Source: Bacteroidales bacterium (GTDB lineage: Bacteria; Bacteroidota; Bacteroidia; Bacteroidales; UBA932). From it: 64,000 nt of DNA. Positions 54,523-62,794 of this stretch are shown one piece after another (position 1 is the first letter of the stretch; each line of letters opens with the position of its first letter). Location: positions 372,001 through 436,000 of the forward strand of contig JAKSKN010000001.1 of the NCBI GenBank assembly GCA_024401695.1, written 5' to 3'. Below the pieces are notes generated by a model that saw nothing but the letters and a program-made list of their open reading frames with translations, did no database searches and was not told where the DNA came from. The translations under genes were made by a program, and so were the position numbers.

Positions 54523-54541
54523 TTGCGCTTTTTTTGCGCAA
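54523..54541 (+). promoter_or_regulatory. Hairpin just upstream of the dprA start
   Basis: TTGCGC, seven T and GCGCAA form a perfect 6-bp stem ending 2 nt before the dprA ATG at 54544. It would occlude the ribosome-binding region if present in the mRNA. It could also be a weak terminator for queA. Confidence 0.5.
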
Positions 54542-54543
54542 TT

Positions 54544-55713
54544 ATGGAACAGAAGAAATTGTCTTGCGTCAGCGCGCTGGCGCTCAACTCGATCTTCGGC
54601 TTCGAGCCGAAGTTCTCTCACAACCTCATCGATTCACTCGGTTCTGCCGAAGCCGTTTTCCTGATGTCGGACCGGGAACGGCTTGAATTGTTCGGTCCAT
54701 ACACCAGATACCTTGCGCGCATCAACGATTCCGCGCTGAACGAGGCTGAAAAGGAATATGACAGGCTCATCGCCGAAGGCTATCAGGTACTCCCGATATA
54801 TGACGAGGATTATCCGGAAATTCTCAGGGACTGCCCTGATGCCCCGATGGCGCTTTACGTGCGCAGCTCGCAGCCGGCATCGTCAATATTCAACCACGGT
54901 TCAGGCATTGCCGTAGTCGGGACACGCGACATCAGCGCATACGGGAGGGAATGGTGCCGGAGGATCGTCGATGCAGTCAGCCAGGCGCCTGAGAAGCCGG
55001 TGATTGTCAGCGGAATGGCCATCGGGGTCGATATCACGGCACATATGCAGGCTCTTGAAAGCGGTCTTCCGACAATCGGCGTCCTCCCCGTCGGCATAGA
55101 TGACGTATATCCCCGCAGGCACTGGGGTGCGGCACAAAGGATTGCGGAATCCCCGGGGTCGGCGCTGGTTACCGACTATCCTCCGGGCAGCACGCCGTCG
55201 GCCGTGAACTTCATCAGGCGCAACCGCATCATCGCCGGGATGTCGGCAGCCACCATCCTCATCGAATCAAAGGCCAGAGGCGGAGGGATGATCACGGCCC
55301 GTCTGGCCTCAGGTTATGGCCGGGAAGTCTTCGCTCTCCCGGGACGCATCGACGACATCCGGTCGCAAGGCTGCAACCAGCTCATCAGAGAAAAGACGGC
55401 TGAGCCGGTCACGGACCTCGCGGCTCTCCCCGGACAGCTCGGACTCGGGACATACAGCCCCCGGCGGAAGGAGGACATAGCCGCCGCAATACGCAGCAGG
55501 TTCTCCGGGAGTCTGGACGAGGAAGAGCTGGAACGCCTCGTGGACATCGGGACCAGCATCAGGAAAATACGCGGGATAAGCTTCGACGAACTCTGCCGCA
55601 TCACCGATATCGATTACGCCGGCATCTCCCGCTATGCCGGCCTGCTGGAAAGCGAGGGCATCATCTGCATCGACCTCCTTCAACGCTGCTGCATTAACAC
55701 AAATTTTCAGTAA
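54544..55713 (+). CDS. dprA: DNA-processing protein DprA
   Basis: 389 aa from ATG 54544. The Rossmann-like core has IAVVGTRDISAYGR, VIVSGMAIGVDITAHMQAL and FIRRNRIIAGMSAATILIESK. A C-terminal winged-helix-like region is seen (IRKIRGISFDELCRITD). DprA loads RecA onto incoming single-stranded DNA in natural transformation; it is also kept in many non-competent bacteria. The stop TAA forms the first bases of the tatD -7 element. Confidence 0.93.
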   Translation: MEQKKLSCVSALALNSIFGFEPKFSHNLIDSLGSAEAVFLMSDRERLELFGPYTRYLARINDSALNEAEKEYDRLIAEGYQVLPIYDEDYPEILRDCPDAPMALYVRSSQPASSIFNHGSGIAVVGTRDISAYGREWCRRIVDAVSQAPEKPVIVSGMAIGVDITAHMQALESGLPTIGVLPVGIDDVYPRRHWGAAQRIAESPGSALVTDYPPGSTPSAVNFIRRNRIIAGMSAATILIESKARGGGMITARLASGYGREVFALPGRIDDIRSQGCNQLIREKTAEPVTDLAALPGQLGLGTYSPRRKEDIAAAIRSRFSGSLDEEELERLVDIGTSIRKIRGISFDELCRITDIDYAGISRYAGLLESEGIICIDLLQRCCINTNFQ

Positions 55714-55718
55714 CTTTG
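55711..55718 (+). promoter_or_regulatory. -7 promoter element for the TatD-like gene, overlapping the dprA stop
   Basis: TAACTTTG fits TAnnTTTG; its TAA is the dprA stop codon. The ATG at 55726 lies 7 nt downstream. Confidence 0.55.
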
Positions 55719-55725
55719 CAGAGTG

Positions 55726-56496
55726 ATGGAATTCATTGACACCCATACCCACAATTACGACGAGGCATATGCCGGCTGCGAAGACGAAGTGATCGACCGC
55801 GCCGTCAGCGCCGGCGTCACAAAGCTCCTTCAGGCCGATATCGACTCCAGGGAACGTGGCAGGATGTTCTCCCTTGTCGAAAAGCATCCGGGGGTGCTGT
55901 TCCCGATGCTTGGACTGTACCCGGGATCCGTCGAGGAAAACTGGCGGGACGAGATCGATGCCATACTCCCCTTCCGTTCCAGAGGCATAGTTGCAGTCGG
56001 CGAGATCGGCCTTGAATACCATTACCGGCCGGAGACCCGGGAACTCCAGATGGAAGCTTTCCGGACCCAGCTCGAACTTGCCTCCGAGTGGGACCTCCCG
56101 GTCAATATCCATCTGCGCGAAGCGACGGAAGACTTCTTTGCAATAATGAATGACTGCCGGCACCTGCATCTTCGCGGCAACCTTCACGCCTTCAGCGGCA
56201 GCGCCGAGATGTTCGACCGGCTGTGCCGCACCGGAGGCGACTGGTATGTAGGCATTGGAGGAGTCCTCACCTTCAAGAGGGCCTCAATCGCCGAAGACAT
56301 CAAGCGCATACCGCTGAGCCGCATCCTCCTTGAAACCGACGCGCCATATCTCACGCCCGTACCACATCGTGGCGAACGCAACGAAAGCGCATACATTCCG
56401 GCCATCGCCGCCTTCCTGGCCCAACAGAAAGGCATCAGCATTGAAGAAGTGGCCGAGACGACCACAAATAACGCAAAACTACTTTTCCGCCTATGA
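55726..56496 (+). CDS. TatD family metal-dependent hydrolase
   Basis: 256 aa from ATG 55726 (a GTG one codon earlier is ignored). MEFIDTHTHNYD carries the first metal ligands His7 and His9. VGEIGLEYHY, LHAFSGSAEMF and LETDAPYLTP complete the TatD set. It is likely a deoxyribonuclease for DNA repair. ansA overlaps its stop by 4 nt. Confidence 0.92.
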   Translation: MEFIDTHTHNYDEAYAGCEDEVIDRAVSAGVTKLLQADIDSRERGRMFSLVEKHPGVLFPMLGLYPGSVEENWRDEIDAILPFRSRGIVAVGEIGLEYHYRPETRELQMEAFRTQLELASEWDLPVNIHLREATEDFFAIMNDCRHLHLRGNLHAFSGSAEMFDRLCRTGGDWYVGIGGVLTFKRASIAEDIKRIPLSRILLETDAPYLTPVPHRGERNESAYIPAIAAFLAQQKGISIEEVAETTTNNAKLLFRL

Positions 56497-57545
56497 GCAT
56501 TTCCCGGGAAAAACCCCGCGCATCCGTGCTTCTGATATACACGGGAGGCACCATCGGAATGAAAGAAGACGCCGGAACCGGCGCCCTGAAACCTTTCGAC
56601 TTCAGCGGCATTATGGAAGAGGTTCCGGAACTCCGCAAATTCGCGGTGACGGTTGATTCCTACACCTTCACCCCCCTCATCGACTCTTCCGACGTCGAGC
56701 CTTCATTGTGGCAGGCTCTGGCAAAACTGATATACGAAAGCTACGACCGGTACGACGGATTCGTGATACTCCACGGCACAGACACAATGGCATACAGCGC
56801 CTCCGCGCTGAGTTTCATGCTGGACCACCTCAGCAAACCCGTCATCTTCACCGGCAGCCAGCTGCCGATAGGCAGGCCCCGCACGGACGGGAAGGAGAAT
56901 CTGATTTCAGCCGTAGAGATAGCTGCCGCCAGGGACGGCGACGGCCACGCCCTTGTGCCGGAAGTCTGCATCTGCTTCAATTCACAGCTGCTCCGGGGCA
57001 ACCGCAGCGTGAAGGTCAACGCCACCGGCTTTGACGCGTTCAGCTCCCCAAACTACCCGCCCCTCGCCACCGCAGGTATCAGCATCAAGTACAATACCGG
57101 ACTCATCCACCATCCGTCCGAACCCGGCCGTCCGCTTGAAATCCACACCACGCTGGACACAAGGGTTTCCGTCCTGAAAGTACACCCCGGCATCACCGAA
57201 CAAGCTGTCAGGGACATACTTCTCGGCACGGGTACAAGAGCCGTAATCATAGAGACTTACGGCTCCGGAAACGCAATCTCGAAAGCCTGGTTCCTGTCAA
57301 TCATCAGGGAGGCTGTCAAGATGGGCAAGATACTCGTGAACATCACGCAATGCCTGAGCGGAGACGTGGATATGGACATATACGCCACCGGCCGCGCGCT
57401 GAAGGATGCCGGTGTCATCTCCGGCCACGACGCCACCACGGAAAGTGCGTTGGGCAAGCTGTTCTTCCTGATGGGCGGGCATCCCGACAATCACGAAGTG
57501 AAGGCCCTTCTCGAAAAGAACCTGAAGGGAGAAATCTCAAAATAA
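56493..57545 (+). CDS. ansA: Type I L-asparaginase
   Basis: 350 aa, cytoplasmic (no signal peptide), as in AnsA. It hydrolyses asparagine to aspartate. YTGGTIGM has the nucleophile Thr near residue 17 or 20, and VILHGTDTMAYSASALSFML carries the second conserved Thr-Asp. VIETYGSGNA lies near the C-terminal domain. It overlaps the TatD-like gene by 4 nt (ATGA). Confidence 0.95.
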   Translation: MSISREKPRASVLLIYTGGTIGMKEDAGTGALKPFDFSGIMEEVPELRKFAVTVDSYTFTPLIDSSDVEPSLWQALAKLIYESYDRYDGFVILHGTDTMAYSASALSFMLDHLSKPVIFTGSQLPIGRPRTDGKENLISAVEIAAARDGDGHALVPEVCICFNSQLLRGNRSVKVNATGFDAFSSPNYPPLATAGISIKYNTGLIHHPSEPGRPLEIHTTLDTRVSVLKVHPGITEQAVRDILLGTGTRAVIIETYGSGNAISKAWFLSIIREAVKMGKILVNITQCLSGDVDMDIYATGRALKDAGVISGHDATTESALGKLFFLMGGHPDNHEVKALLEKNLKGEISK

Positions 57546-57639
57546 TCATTGTCATTTGAAATAAAATTGCTAAATTGCACCGCTTTTAAGAGTATTATCA
57601 GATAATTAATTTTACAACTAATACATTATCAAATTCATT

Positions 57640-58410
57640 ATGAAAAAGTTTTTCATGTTTTTAGCAGTTGCCGGTATCATGGCATTCTCTGCTAGCATCG
57701 CATCTGCTCAGACCGAGGCCGCTCCTGCAGCCGAAGAAATGTCAGCAGCAGACCTTCTCAGCGCAAACGCAGAGATTCCTCTTCACCAGGCACTCAAGAC
57801 CAAGTTCATCGAGGGTGGTGCAGGCTTCATGTCCCTCATCATCATCTGCTTGGTAATCGGTCTTGCTCTCGCTATCGAGCGCATCCTTTATCTCTCATTC
57901 TCAAAGACAAACACAAAGAAGCTTCTCAACGATGTTGAGGCTGCTCTCGCAAAGGGCGGCATCGAGGCTGCAAAGGACGTTTGCCGTGACACCAAGGGAC
58001 CTGTTGCATCTATCTTCTATCAGGGACTCCTCCGCGCCGATCAGGGCGTTGACGTAGTTGAGAAGACAGTCGTATCCTACGGTTCAGTTCAGATGAGCGA
58101 AATGGAAAGCGGTCTTTCATGGATCTCCCTCTTCATCGCCCTTGCACCGTCTCTCGGATTCCTCGGTACCGTTATCGGTATGGTCAACGCATTCGATGCT
58201 ATCGAAGCAGCTGGTGATATTTCTCCTAACGTTGTCGCTGGTGGTATGAAGGTCGCTTTGATCACCACAATCGGTGGTTTGATCGTAGCTATGATCCTTC
58301 AGGTGTTCTACAACTACATCCTCGCCAAGATCGACGGTCTTACCATTGATATGGAAGACTCTTCAATCTGCCTCATCGACGTGCTCACAAAGTACAACGA
58401 GAAGAAATAA
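57640..58410 (+). CDS. exbB: ExbB/TolQ/MotA-type proton channel protein
   Basis: 256 aa. A signal-like hydrophobic N-terminus (residues 4-24) is followed by three membrane helices (about 62-84, 160-190, 205-232). LGFLGTVIGMVNAFDAI and MKVALITTIGGLIVAMI are the ExbB hallmarks. With ExbD it couples the proton gradient to TonB. It starts an operon with an unknown membrane protein and two exbD genes. Codon use is more T-ended than that of its neighbours, and CATG occurs here at a normal rate. Confidence 0.93.
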   Translation: MKKFFMFLAVAGIMAFSASIASAQTEAAPAAEEMSAADLLSANAEIPLHQALKTKFIEGGAGFMSLIIICLVIGLALAIERILYLSFSKTNTKKLLNDVEAALAKGGIEAAKDVCRDTKGPVASIFYQGLLRADQGVDVVEKTVVSYGSVQMSEMESGLSWISLFIALAPSLGFLGTVIGMVNAFDAIEAAGDISPNVVAGGMKVALITTIGGLIVAMILQVFYNYILAKIDGLTIDMEDSSICLIDVLTKYNEKK

Positions 58411-58435
58411 TTGTCACCTTCTGTTTTAATAGATC

Positions 58436-58870
58436 ATGAAACTCAACAAAATATTCAAATGGGGCATGGTTGCGCTGATACTTGTCAGTGTCGCTATCCT
58501 TGTCTGGGGCTTCGCAGTAGGCTTCAAGTCAAATGATGGTGCCGCTGTCAACGTACTCCTCACCTGGGCTTACATTATGGTCGGCCTTGCAGCAGCAAGC
58601 TGGATTCTCGTCGGCCTTTATGTAAAAGCCACCACAGACCCGAAGAGCCTCGTCAAGACGGGTCTCATTCTGGTAGGCGCAGCCGTGGTATGCTTGATAG
58701 CATTCCTCCTCGCCAAGGGTAACCCTGCAGTTGCCTGCAACACCCCTACAACTCCTGGCGAACTCAAACTCACAGATACAATCCTTATTTTGACTGGCAT
58801 CACCGGCGCTGCAGCCATCGTGGCTATCATCTACGGCGAGATCCATATGTCAATAGCTAGCAAGAAATAA
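58436..58870 (+). CDS. Small membrane protein within the exbBD operon
   Basis: 144 aa with four predicted membrane helices (about residues 9-31, 40-62, 73-93, 113-137). I do not recognise a named domain. Its place between exbB and exbD, 2 nt before exbD, suggests it is an accessory part of the TonB energising complex; similar genes are found in this position in other Bacteroidetes. Confidence 0.8.
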   Translation: MKLNKIFKWGMVALILVSVAILVWGFAVGFKSNDGAAVNVLLTWAYIMVGLAAASWILVGLYVKATTDPKSLVKTGLILVGAAVVCLIAFLLAKGNPAVACNTPTTPGELKLTDTILILTGITGAAAIVAIIYGEIHMSIASKK

Positions 58871-58872
58871 TT

Positions 58873-59457
58873 ATGGGCAGCAAGAAGAAAGTACCAGCAA
58901 TGAACACAAGCTCGACCGCGGATATCGCGTTCCTGCTCTTGTGCTACTTCCTGATGACCACCACCATGGGTTCCCAGACAGGTCTTTCACGCCGTCTCCC
59001 GCCTATGCCTGAAAAGGATCAGAAGGTAGAAGATACGAAGGTTAATCGCCGCAACATCATCCAGGTGCGCATTAACTCTCAGGATAGAATTCTTGCCGGT
59101 AGCGAGCCTCTTGACATCAGCCAGCTCAAGGATAAGATCAAGGAATTCCTTACAAACCCTGCAAACGACCCTAACCTTCCTGACAAGGAAGTCAAGGAAA
59201 TCGAAGGTTTCGGACCATATGCAGTCACCAAGGGTGTCATCTCTCTTCAGAATGACCGCGGTACCAGCTACCAGGCCTACATCTCTGTTCAGAATGAACT
59301 CGTAAAGGCAGTCAACGAACTCCGTGACGATTTCTCAATGAAGAACTACGGCAAGAAGTTCGCTTTCCTCGATGAGGAAAAACAGACTATCGTAAAGGCC
59401 TGCATCCCTCAGCCTATCTCTGAGGCCGAACCTAAGGACGTTGCAAAGAAAAGATAA
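58873..59457 (+). CDS. exbD: ExbD/TolR-type biopolymer transport protein (first copy)
   Basis: 194 aa. The short cytoplasmic start leads to one membrane helix (about residues 17-37) with the conserved Asp17 in STADIAFLLLCYF. A large periplasmic domain follows. It has the longer ExbD form typical of Bacteroidetes. It is 14 nt upstream of a second exbD. Confidence 0.92.
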   Translation: MGSKKKVPAMNTSSTADIAFLLLCYFLMTTTMGSQTGLSRRLPPMPEKDQKVEDTKVNRRNIIQVRINSQDRILAGSEPLDISQLKDKIKEFLTNPANDPNLPDKEVKEIEGFGPYAVTKGVISLQNDRGTSYQAYISVQNELVKAVNELRDDFSMKNYGKKFAFLDEEKQTIVKACIPQPISEAEPKDVAKKR

Positions 59458-59471
59458 TAGGAGATAAGAAT

Positions 59472-59945
59472 ATGTCAAAATTCGGTGGAAGCAACAATAA
59501 GAAGGAAGTGCCGGCAATGACCAGCAGCTCCCTCTCCGATATCGTGTTCATGCTCCTGTTCTTCTTTATGGTTACCACGCAGATGCGTGAGACCGAGAAC
59601 AAGGTTGTTGTAAAGACTCCTGAGGCATCTGAGGTAGTGAAGCTTGAAAGAAAGGACCTCAACTCATACATCAACATCGGTACACCTACCAAGCAGTATC
59701 AGGCTCAGTATGGTACCGACGCACGTATCCAGCTGAACGACTCTTTCAGAACTACCGACGACATCCGCGACTTCATCGCTGCAGAGCGTGAGTCAAAGAG
59801 CGAAGCCGACCGTCAGTTCATGACAGTCAGCATCAGGGCCGACCAAGACGTCAGAATGGGTATCGTTACCGATGTTAAGCAGGAGCTCAGACGCTGCTCC
59901 GCGCTTAAGATTATGTACTCAGCAAGAAAGCCGGGCAAAGACTAA
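59472..59945 (+). CDS. exbD: ExbD/TolR-type biopolymer transport protein (second copy)
   Basis: 157 aa. Conserved Asp23 in SLSDIVFMLLFFFMV lies in the single membrane helix. The periplasmic part ends with IVTDVKQELRRCSALKIMYSARK. Two different ExbD proteins per ExbB are common in Bacteroidetes and may form a mixed dimer. A terminator follows. Confidence 0.92.
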   Translation: MSKFGGSNNKKEVPAMTSSSLSDIVFMLLFFFMVTTQMRETENKVVVKTPEASEVVKLERKDLNSYINIGTPTKQYQAQYGTDARIQLNDSFRTTDDIRDFIAAERESKSEADRQFMTVSIRADQDVRMGIVTDVKQELRRCSALKIMYSARKPGKD

Positions 59946-59970
59946 CAGTCTTCTGCGGCAAGACAATACG

Positions 59971-60010
59971 AGCAGCCCCCTTGAATCTTTGTTTGAGAGG
60001 GCTGCTTTTT
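59971..60010 (+). terminator. Rho-independent terminator after the exbBD operon
   Basis: AGCAGCCC pairs with GGGCTGCT, followed by TTTTT, ending the operon before asnS. Confidence 0.85.
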
Positions 60011-60036
60011 AAAATTTAAGACTTAGTAGTAAAAAG

Positions 60037-61437
60037 ATGGAAATACTTCGTACGAAAGTAAAGGACCTCCTCCAGATGAAAGCTGGCAGCGAGGTTCTCG
60101 CCAAAGGTTGGGTTAGAACAAAAAGAGGTAATAAGGAGATTGCGTTCATCGCACTCAATGATGGTTCCACGATCAAGAATGTACAGGTCGTGGTCGACAA
60201 GAACGAGAAAACTGAAGCTCAGCTCTCAAAGATATCCACAGGCGCCTGCATAGGCGTCCGCGGGCAGCTTGTAGAGTCCGTAGGCAGTGGCCAGGCTGTA
60301 GAGATCCACGCCAGCGAACTGGAGATTTTTGGTGAATGCGACCCTATGCGCTATCCGCTCCAGAAGAAGGACACCTCGTTTGAATATCTGCGCACCGTCG
60401 CCCATATGCGCCCGCGCACCAATACATTCGGAGCAGTACTCCGCCTCCGCAGCCAGATGGCATATGCCATCCACGAGTATTTCCACTCAAAGGGATTCGT
60501 ATATCTCAACACCCCGCTGATCACAGCCTCAGACTGTGAAGGCGCAGGGCAGATGTTCCAGGTAACCACTCTTGACCTGAACAATGTCCCTAAAAACAAA
60601 AAAGGCCAGCCTGACTTCACCAAGGATTTCTTCGGCAAGCAGACCAGCCTGACGGTAAGCGGCCAGCTCGAAGGCGAGCTTGGAGCAACCGCACTTGGAG
60701 AGATCTATACTTTCGGTCCTACTTTCCGCGCCGAGAACTCCAACACTCCGCGTCACCTGGCAGAGTTCTGGATGATTGAGCCGGAGATGGCATTCTACGA
60801 CATCAAGGACAATATGGACCTCGCGGAGGACTTTATCAAGCACCTCGTTAAATATGCACTTGACAATTGCTACGACGACATCCAGTTCCTCAATGACCGT
60901 TACGATCCCGAGCTCATCGATCGCCTCAAGAGCGTCATCGGAACAGATTTCGTCAGACTTGAATATACGGAAGGCATCAAGATCCTCGAAGAAGCCATAA
61001 AGAATGGAGTTCAGTTCGAGTATCCTGTATACTGGGGCGTAGACCTCCAGAGCGAGCACGAGCGTTATCTGGTAGAGAAGCATTTCAACAAGCCTGTCAT
61101 CCTGACCGGATATCCTAAGGACATCAAGGCTTTCTATATGAAGCAGAACGAAGACGGCAAGACCGTCCGCGCAATGGATGTCCTCTTCCCTAAGATCGGT
61201 GAGATAATCGGCGGTTCAGAGCGTGAAGCCGACCTTGCCAAACTCGAAGCCAGAATCGACGAACTTCAGATGAGCCGCAAGAATCTTGAGTGGTACGTCG
61301 ATACAAGACGCTTCGGCAGCTGCCCTCACAGCGGATTCGGTCTCGGATTCGAGCGCCTGCTTCTCTTCGTCACCGGTATGCAGAACATCCGTGACGTCAT
61401 CCCGTTCCCAAGAACACCAAAGAACGCAGAATATTAA
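60037..61437 (+). CDS. asnS: Asparaginyl-tRNA synthetase
   Basis: 466 aa. It charges tRNA-Asn. The N-terminal OB-fold anticodon-binding domain (about residues 15-105) is followed by the class II catalytic core: motif 2 [21 protein letters not shown] and motif 3 [21 protein letters not shown]. Length is normal. udk begins 3 nt after its stop. Confidence 0.97.
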   Translation: MEILRTKVKDLLQMKAGSEVLAKGWVRTKRGNKEIAFIALNDGSTIKNVQVVVDKNEKTEAQLSKISTGACIGVRGQLVESVGSGQAVEIHASELEIFGECDPMRYPLQKKDTSFEYLRTVAHMRPRTNTFGAVLRLRSQMAYAIHEYFHSKGFVYLNTPLITASDCEGAGQMFQVTTLDLNNVPKNKKGQPDFTKDFFGKQTSLTVSGQLEGELGATALGEIYTFGPTFRAENSNTPRHLAEFWMIEPEMAFYDIKDNMDLAEDFIKHLVKYALDNCYDDIQFLNDRYDPELIDRLKSVIGTDFVRLEYTEGIKILEEAIKNGVQFEYPVYWGVDLQSEHERYLVEKHFNKPVILTGYPKDIKAFYMKQNEDGKTVRAMDVLFPKIGEIIGGSEREADLAKLEARIDELQMSRKNLEWYVDTRRFGSCPHSGFGLGFERLLLFVTGMQNIRDVIPFPRTPKNAEY

Positions 61438-61440
61438 AAT

Positions 61441-62064
61441 ATGTTAGTCATCGGCATCGCCGGAGGCTCAGGCTCCGGAAAAACAACAGTGGTCAAGGCC
61501 ATCACCGACAAGCTCAACGGCGAAAAGGTTGTGGTCATCCCTCAGGATTCATATTACAAGGATATCAGCGACAAGTCTGACACCGAAAAGAGAACCTACA
61601 ACTTCGATCACCCGGATGCCATTGACTGGAAACTGCTCTGCCATCAGCTCAACGAGCTCAAGGCAGGCAAAACCATCGAGCAGCCTATATACTCCTATAT
61701 TTCCTGCTCCCGTTCAAAGACCGAAACCGTCAAGGTCGAACCGGCCGACGTCATCATCATCGAAGGAATCCTGATATTCAGCTGCAAGCCTCTGCGCGAC
61801 CAGATGGATATCAAGATTTTCGTCGATGCCGACGACGATGACCGCCTGATGCGCGTTATGGAACGCGATATTTCTGAGCGAGGCAAGGACGTGCATTGGG
61901 TGATCGAGAGATACACCAATACCGTGAAACCGATGTATCTCCAATTCATTGAGCCAAGCAAACGTTATGCGGATATCATAATCCCTCAGGGAGGCCACAA
62001 CAAAGTGGCGATCGGGGTCATCACTGCAACTGTCGAGAAAGCTCTTCGCAAGAAAAATATCTAG
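61441..62064 (+). CDS. udk: Uridine kinase
   Basis: 207 aa. It phosphorylates uridine and cytidine for salvage. The P-loop GGSGSGKTT is at residues 8-16. YNFDHPDAID and SYISCSRSKTETVKVEPADVI-like Udk motifs are seen, with the ERDISERGKDVHWVIERY region. It follows asnS and precedes the TonB-like gene by 6 nt. Confidence 0.94.
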   Translation: MLVIGIAGGSGSGKTTVVKAITDKLNGEKVVVIPQDSYYKDISDKSDTEKRTYNFDHPDAIDWKLLCHQLNELKAGKTIEQPIYSYISCSRSKTETVKVEPADVIIIEGILIFSCKPLRDQMDIKIFVDADDDDRLMRVMERDISERGKDVHWVIERYTNTVKPMYLQFIEPSKRYADIIIPQGGHNKVAIGVITATVEKALRKKNI

Positions 62065-62070
62065 CCCACC

Positions 62071-62793
62071 TTGAGACCGCTGTCCAACGATGAAAAAGCA
62101 GGATTGCTGACCACCGCGGTTGTTCACCTTGCGGTGCTGGTCGTTCTGCTTGCCACCGGCTTGGGCTACACTCTGTCCAAAGAGAACACCTTCGTTCTCG
62201 ATTTCAGCAAATATGAGGAAATCGAACGCCTCCAGAAGGAACTTGAAGAGCTCCAGAAAGAAGCCGATTTCCAACAGGCCATTAGCGAAAAGATTGAGCG
62301 CGACCTTGCAAGCGCCCCCACGGCACGCAATGTCGCAGTCAACCGTGCTGCACTGAAAGATGACCGCGGCACCGATGCGGAGCAGCTGTACAAGGACGCC
62401 GAGCGCCTCCAGCAAGAACTCGCCAAAGGCTTCGATGTAGAAGAAGACGAAGTTGCCGAACCTGCACCTGAGAAGAAGGAGTTGCAGGAAGATAAAGTCG
62501 AAAGCGTTTATTCCGGGCCATCGGTAGTCTCCTATTACCTTGAGGGCCGGAAGGCCAGCAGGCTCCCGATACCGGCATATCGCTGTATGGGAGGAGGCGA
62601 AGTCACCGTTCTGATCTCCGTAGACCCTACAGGCACCGTAGTCGCGGCAAAAGTCGACGAGAGCTGCTCTGCTTCTGACGGATGCCTCCGGTCCTTCGCT
62701 GTCCGTGCCGCACGTATCTCCAAATTTTCGGCAGACCCGACGGCGCCGCCAAAGCAAAACGGAAATATTGTATATCAATTTATAGCCCAATAG
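62071..62793 (+). CDS. TonB-like energy-transducer protein (TTG start)
   Basis: 240 aa. One N-terminal membrane helix (about residues 14-33), a coiled coil (YEEIERLQKELEELQKEADF) and a C-terminal TonB-like domain (PIPAYRCMGGGEVTVLISVDPTG, CLRSFAVRAARISKF) are visible. The udk stop is in frame 6 nt upstream and no ATG occurs before about codon 170, so translation must start at TTG 62071 or another non-ATG codon. It may link ExbBD to an outer-membrane receptor, though the operon is separate. Confidence 0.8.
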   Translation: MRPLSNDEKAGLLTTAVVHLAVLVVLLATGLGYTLSKENTFVLDFSKYEEIERLQKELEELQKEADFQQAISEKIERDLASAPTARNVAVNRAALKDDRGTDAEQLYKDAERLQQELAKGFDVEEDEVAEPAPEKKELQEDKVESVYSGPSVVSYYLEGRKASRLPIPAYRCMGGGEVTVLISVDPTGTVVAAKVDESCSASDGCLRSFAVRAARISKFSADPTAPPKQNGNIVYQFIAQ

Positions 62794-62794
62794 T

